DNA of 16,745 bases from Hyphomicrobiales bacterium (GTDB lineage Bacteria > Pseudomonadota > Alphaproteobacteria > Rhizobiales > Aestuariivirgaceae): positions 1 to 16,745 of the forward strand of contig JAIBJH010000030.1 in assembly GCA_020029455.1 (NCBI GenBank). The letters run 5' to 3'. The stretch's first letter is position 1, and every line of letters begins with the position of its first letter. The position numbers and the translations under genes are program-made. This document shows positions 12,802 to 16,745 of this stretch, one piece after another. The notes beneath the pieces are model-generated. The model saw only the letters and a program-made list of their open reading frames with translations, did not search any database and had not been told where the DNA came from.

Positions 12802-14262
12802 CTAGCCAGCCTCAGCCAGCAATGAAAGCTGCTGCTTGGCGCTTTCGCCAATGAGGTCTGTGAGCCGTGTGGGATATTCACCGGTGAAGCAGTGGTCGGT
12901 AAATTGCGGCAGGGCATTGTTGCGAGCCTCAAAGCCCACCGACTTGTAGACGCCCTCTACCGAGAGAAACGCCAGCGAAGTGACGCCGATGAATTCCCGC
13001 ATCTCATCGATGGTGTGTGTCGCGGCAAGCAGCGCCTTCTGTTCGGGCGTGTCGATGCCATAGAAATCCGGATGCTTGATGGGCGGGCTGGCAATCCGCA
13101 TGTGCACTTCACGCGCCCCTGCCTCATACATCATCTGCACGATCTTCACCGAGGTCGTGCCGCGCACGATCGAGTCATCAACGAGCAGTACGCGTTTGCC
13201 CTTGACCACCGCACGGTTGGCATTGTGCTTGAGCTTGACGCCGAAGGAACGGATTTGCTGCGTCGGTTCGATGAAGGTGCGGCCCACATAGTGATTGCGG
13301 ATGATGCCAAGCTCGAACGGCACGCCCAGTTCCTGGGCATAGCCGAGTGCCGCTGGAACGCCGGAGTCCGGAATGGGCACCACCACATCGACTTCTGCCG
13401 GAGCCTCGATGGCAAGCTGCCGGCCCATCTGTTTGCGCACATTGTAGACGGAGCGCCCGCCGAGAACAGAATCGGGCCGTGAGAAATAGATGTATTCGAA
13501 GATGCAAGGCCGCGCCGGCTGCCTTGGGAAGGGCCAGTGTGATTCGATGCCTTCTTCCGAGATGACGACAACCTCGCCGTTCTCGACCTCGCGCACGAAA
13601 GTGGCGCCGATGATGTCGAGCGCGCAGGTCTCTGAACAGAGGATGTAGGAGTCCTTGAGCTTGCCGATGATGAGTGGCCTGATGCCGAGCGGATCGCGCA
13701 CGCCAATCAATTTCTTGTTGGTGAGGCAGACCAGCGCATAGGCCCCTTCAAGCTGGCGCAACGCCTCGATGAAACGCTCGATCAGCTTTGGCCGCTGCGA
13801 GCGCGCCACGAGATGGAGAATCACTTCCGTGTCGGACGTGGATTGGCAGATTGCACCTTGTGCAATGAGTTCGCGGCGCAGCGTAAGCCCATTGGTGAGA
13901 TTGCCATTGTGGGCAACCGCGATGCCGCCTGCCGCAAGCTCGGCAAAGAGCGGCTGCACATTGCGCAGGATCGTTTCGCCCGTGGTCGAATAACGCACAT
14001 GCCCCAGCGCCGCCTGGCCCTTAAGGCGTTCGATGGTCTTTTCGGATGTAAAATGATCGCCGACCAGCCCCAGCCGCCGTTCCGAATGAAAGCGCCCCTC
14101 ATTGAAGGAAACGATGCCAGCCGCTTCCTGGCCCCGGTGTTGCAGGGCGTGCAGTCCGAGGGCCGTCAGTGCTGCTGCATCCGTATGCCCAAAGACGCCG
14201 AAGACGCCGCATTCCTCCCTGAGAAGGTCGCCGTCGAGATCGAAGTCAAAGGCCGTTGTCAT
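12802..14262 (-). CDS. purF: Amidophosphoribosyltransferase PurF
   Basis: PurF makes 5-phosphoribosylamine from PRPP and glutamine, the first committed step of purine synthesis. The 486-residue protein has a 17-residue propeptide before the nucleophile Cys18 (EECGVFG), the B. subtilis type that is processed to expose Cys. The glutaminase domain runs to about 240 (RYSTTG at 90-95, AHNGNL at 117-122). The transferase domain carries the PRPP loop VLLVDDSIVRGTTS at 358-371. Of the four Cys that hold the Fe-S cluster in B. subtilis, only two positions remain (Cys253 and Cys458). The others read Asp399 (HPDFYG) and Asp or Thr near 455, so no cluster is expected. The start overlaps the cvpA stop by four bases, and the SDR gene follows immediately. 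Confidence 0.97.
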   Translation of the reverse strand: MTTAFDFDLDGDLLREECGVFGVFGHTDAAALTALGLHALQHRGQEAAGIVSFNEGRFHSERRLGLVGDHFTSEKTIERLKGQAALGHVRYSTTGETILRNVQPLFAELAAGGIAVAHNGNLTNGLTLRRELIAQGAICQSTSDTEVILHLVARSQRPKLIERFIEALRQLEGAYALVCLTNKKLIGVRDPLGIRPLIIGKLKDSYILCSETCALDIIGATFVREVENGEVVVISEEGIESHWPFPRQPARPCIFEYIYFSRPDSVLGGRSVYNVRKQMGRQLAIEAPAEVDVVVPIPDSGVPAALGYAQELGVPFELGIIRNHYVGRTFIEPTQQIRSFGVKLKHNANRAVVKGKRVLLVDDSIVRGTTSVKIVQMMYEAGAREVHMRIASPPIKHPDFYGIDTPEQKALLAATHTIDEMREFIGVTSLAFLSVEGVYKSVGFEARNNALPQFTDHCFTGEYPTRLTDLIGESAKQQLSLLAEAG

Positions 14263-14909
14263 TGCTGTGTCGCCTCGCCTTGTGCTGGTGCGTTCTGCTG
14301 TCCCTCGATCAGGTTGTCGAGGCCCTGGGTCTGGCCACTGCTGTAGTCTGTTGCGCCACTCTCGGGCGCTGTCACGGCCCCCTCGGCGCTGCCGGGAAGA
14401 GCCGCCTTGCTCAAGGTTTCCGCAATGTCCGGAGGCATCAGGCTCACCAGCATCTCGCCGACGTTCTTGACGACACCGAGTGTTTGCGCATTGCGAATCC
14501 AGTCTTCCTGGTTTTCCGGCGGCTGCAGCCAGCCGTAGAAGAGATAGGCGATGGCAACGAAGACAAGGCCCCGCGCCAGCCCGTAGGCAAAGCCAAGCGT
14601 GCGGTCAAAGGCGCCGACAGCGGAGTCGACGACGCGATCGGAAATCTTCACCGAGACCACCGAGACGATGATGAGCGTCACGATGAAGGCGCCGGCGCCC
14701 ACAATGATCTGCGCCAAGATGGGCTTGTCCACATAGGGCAGCACCAGATCGATGAGCTGTTGCTGCTGGATGGCAAAATAGGCGGCGACCGCGGCTAGGC
14801 CCCAGGCGATCAGCGACAGCACTTCCCGGGTGAAACCCCGCGCCAGCGCCAAGATGCCCGACAGCACCATGATGCCGATGAGAATAAAATCGAAGAGTTG
14901 AAGCTGCAT
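14259..14909 (-). CDS. cvpA: CvpA-family membrane protein
   Basis: This 216-residue protein has four hydrophobic segments (about residues 5-22, 28-48, 63-87 and 103-126) with the family hallmark ALARGFTREVLSLIAWG at 21-37. CvpA is named for its need in colicin V production in E. coli and is linked to envelope stress resistance, but its molecular role is unsettled. The C-terminal 60 residues are polar and low in complexity (Gln, Gly, Ala and Ser rich). cvpA directly before purF is an arrangement shared by many proteobacteria. The stop overlaps the purF ATG (ATGA), so this gene heads the cvpA-purF-SDR operon. A weak promoter candidate lies 30-60 bases upstream. Confidence 0.92.
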   Translation of the reverse strand: MQLQLFDFILIGIMVLSGILALARGFTREVLSLIAWGLAAVAAYFAIQQQQLIDLVLPYVDKPILAQIIVGAGAFIVTLIIVSVVSVKISDRVVDSAVGAFDRTLGFAYGLARGLVFVAIAYLFYGWLQPPENQEDWIRNAQTLGVVKNVGEMLVSLMPPDIAETLSKAALPGSAEGAVTAPESGATDYSSGQTQGLDNLIEGQQNAPAQGEATQQ

Positions 14910-14938
14910 GCCGTGGATCCTGGGAGTTTTCGGCTGCC

Positions 14939-14967
14939 CTTATAGTGAGGAACAAGGTGGCGTTCCA
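14939..14967 (-). promoter_or_regulatory. Candidate promoter of cvpA-purF-SDR
   Basis: On the minus strand TATAAG (14944-14939) is spaced 17 bases from TGGAAC (14967-14962). The -10 is good and the -35 poor. It would start transcription about 20 bases before the cvpA ATG. No PurR or guanine riboswitch signal was seen. Confidence 0.3.
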
Positions 14968-15002
14968 GCATCTATTGTGAGTCTGCCTCCATCATTCCTT
15001 TA

Positions 15003-15098
15003 CCTCATGCAGAGGAGCTTGTGCGCAGTACAAGCCTCGAAGCATGGAGAAAGTGACGCACCCTTCGAGGCCGCTGCGCGGCTCCTCAGGGTGTGAGG
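15003..15098. repeat. Inverted pair of REP-like palindromic repeats
   Basis: Two related copies face each other in the 208-bp gap between radA and cvpA. Copy A (about 15003-15046) contains AGGAGC, TGCGCAG and GCCTCGAAG. Copy B (about 15059-15098) reads as its inverse: CTTCGAGG, TGCGCG, GCTCCTCA. CCTCGAAG and CTTCGAGG pair perfectly over 8 bases. Copy B alone also folds (ACCCT/AGGGT and GCCGC/GCGGC). Such elements are frequent between genes in Hyphomicrobiales. It could end radA transcription. Confidence 0.65.
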
Positions 15099-15117
15099 GA
15101 TTCAAATCCCCGTGATG

Positions 15118-16509
<1,392 letters not shown>

Positions 16510-16526
16510 GGCTCGCCCATAACACA

Positions 16527-16541
16527 GAACATACAGAGAAC
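16527..16541 (-). promoter_or_regulatory. LexA (SOS) box upstream of radA
   Basis: On the minus strand the sequence is GTTC-TCTGTAT-GTTC, an exact match to the direct-repeat LexA motif GTTC-N7-GTTC of Alphaproteobacteria. It lies 18 bases before the radA ATG, where a repressor would block transcription. Next to it, CAACATGTTG (16543-16552) is a perfect 10-bp palindrome. Confidence 0.7.
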
Positions 16542-16577
16542 ACAACATGTTGATAGTGAGAGGTGAACCGACTTTGC

Positions 16578-16607
16578 TTGACCCCCGCTGCAATTGGCGC
16601 TTGTCTA
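16578..16607 (+). promoter_or_regulatory. Candidate promoter of the exported-protein gene
   Basis: CTTGACC at 16577-16583 is a strong alphaproteobacterial -35 element. A possible -10 (TTGTCT, 16601-16606) follows at 17 bases but is a poor match. The leader to the ATG at 16669 would be about 55 bases. Confidence 0.35.
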
Positions 16608-16668
16608 GACGCAAGCTGGCTCAAACCAGTCAAACATTCGATACAATGCCTACCAGGGAGTTATGTAT

Positions 16669-16745
16669 ATGAAACAATTAAAGAAATTGGCACTGGCCAC
16701 AGTTTTCGGCCTGGGTGCCACCATGGCTGCACAAGCTGCGACGCT
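16669..16745 (+). CDS. Exported protein, N-terminus only
   Basis: The gene begins at ATG 16669, eight bases after AGGGAG, and runs off the window after 25 codons. ATG 16663 in the same frame is too close to the ribosome-binding site. All that is visible is a Sec signal peptide: positively charged MKQLKK, a hydrophobic core (LALATVFGLGATMA) and a likely AQA cleavage site. Many periplasmic substrate-binding proteins start this way, but the family cannot be named from this fragment. It diverges from radA. Confidence 0.75.
   Translation, partial: MKQLKKLALATVFGLGATMAAQAAT

Noticed and set aside
14908..15096. 62-codon open frame across the radA-cvpA gap
   Set aside because: It overlaps the cvpA start, has no ribosome-binding site and runs through the repeat pair.
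15096..15117. GGGATTCAAATCCCC, which resembles the T-arm of a tRNA
   Set aside because: The stem and loop do not fit the 5 + 7 + 5 geometry, and no acceptor, D-arm or anticodon arm can be paired upstream. The region is the edge of a REP-like repeat.
16510..16614. N-terminal extension of RadA by 35 residues
   Set aside because: The extra residues have no RadA similarity and would place the LexA box and palindrome inside the coding region. RadA proteins normally begin at the MAKxxxxFVCQxCG segment.

Overview
The window is a dense, high-GC, chromosomal stretch of an alphaproteobacterium, most likely from the Hyphomicrobiales (Rhizobiales). The main reasons are the cvpA-purF-SDR gene order, the divergent znuA / znuCB-zur locus with alphaproteobacterial Zur boxes, an alphaproteobacterial LexA box (GTTC-N7-GTTC) in front of radA, and short GC-rich palindromic intergenic repeats. 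The genes are mostly housekeeping. I found no insertion sequence, phage, CRISPR array, rRNA or tRNA. No gap between genes exceeds 300 bases.

Layout. (1) 2-1036: the 3' part of a gene for a very cysteine-rich tandem-repeat protein, whose start lies outside the window. (2) 1049-4050: a zinc uptake locus, znuA (-) diverging from znuC-znuB-zur (+). All of its control signals are packed around a 30-bp gap. (3) 4089-5529 (-): two adjacent paralogous P-loop ATPases of the MinD/ParA superfamily. One has an intact deviant Walker A and the other a degenerate one; their function is unknown. (4) 5647-7267 (+): two consecutive NnrU-family membrane proteins and a MOSC-domain protein, translationally overlapped. 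(5) 7292-9547 (+): panB (pantothenate synthesis) and a Tat-exported multicopper-oxidase-fold protein that seems to have lost its copper ligands. (6) 9599-11873 (+): a membrane-anchored YfgM-like TPR protein, a small lipoprotein and der (EngA). This is the yfgM-bamB-der arrangement with a 94-residue lipoprotein where BamB would be expected. (7) 12028-14909 (-): cvpA-purF-SDR, with overlapping or abutting reading frames. (8) 15118-16509 (-): radA with a LexA-type operator. (9) 16669-end (+): the start of an exported protein.

How the genes work together. ZnuABC imports zinc and Zur represses its own operon and znuA. CvpA-PurF covers the first committed step of purine synthesis. The TPR protein, lipoprotein and Der link envelope protein traffic with ribosome assembly by analogy with E. 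coli. RadA serves recombination repair and may be under SOS control here.

The least explained parts are the ATPase pair, the cysteine-rich repeat protein, the copper-less multicopper oxidase, the short lipoprotein in the BamB position, and the SDR enzyme with Arg in place of the catalytic Lys. No complete novel defence or mobile system is visible.
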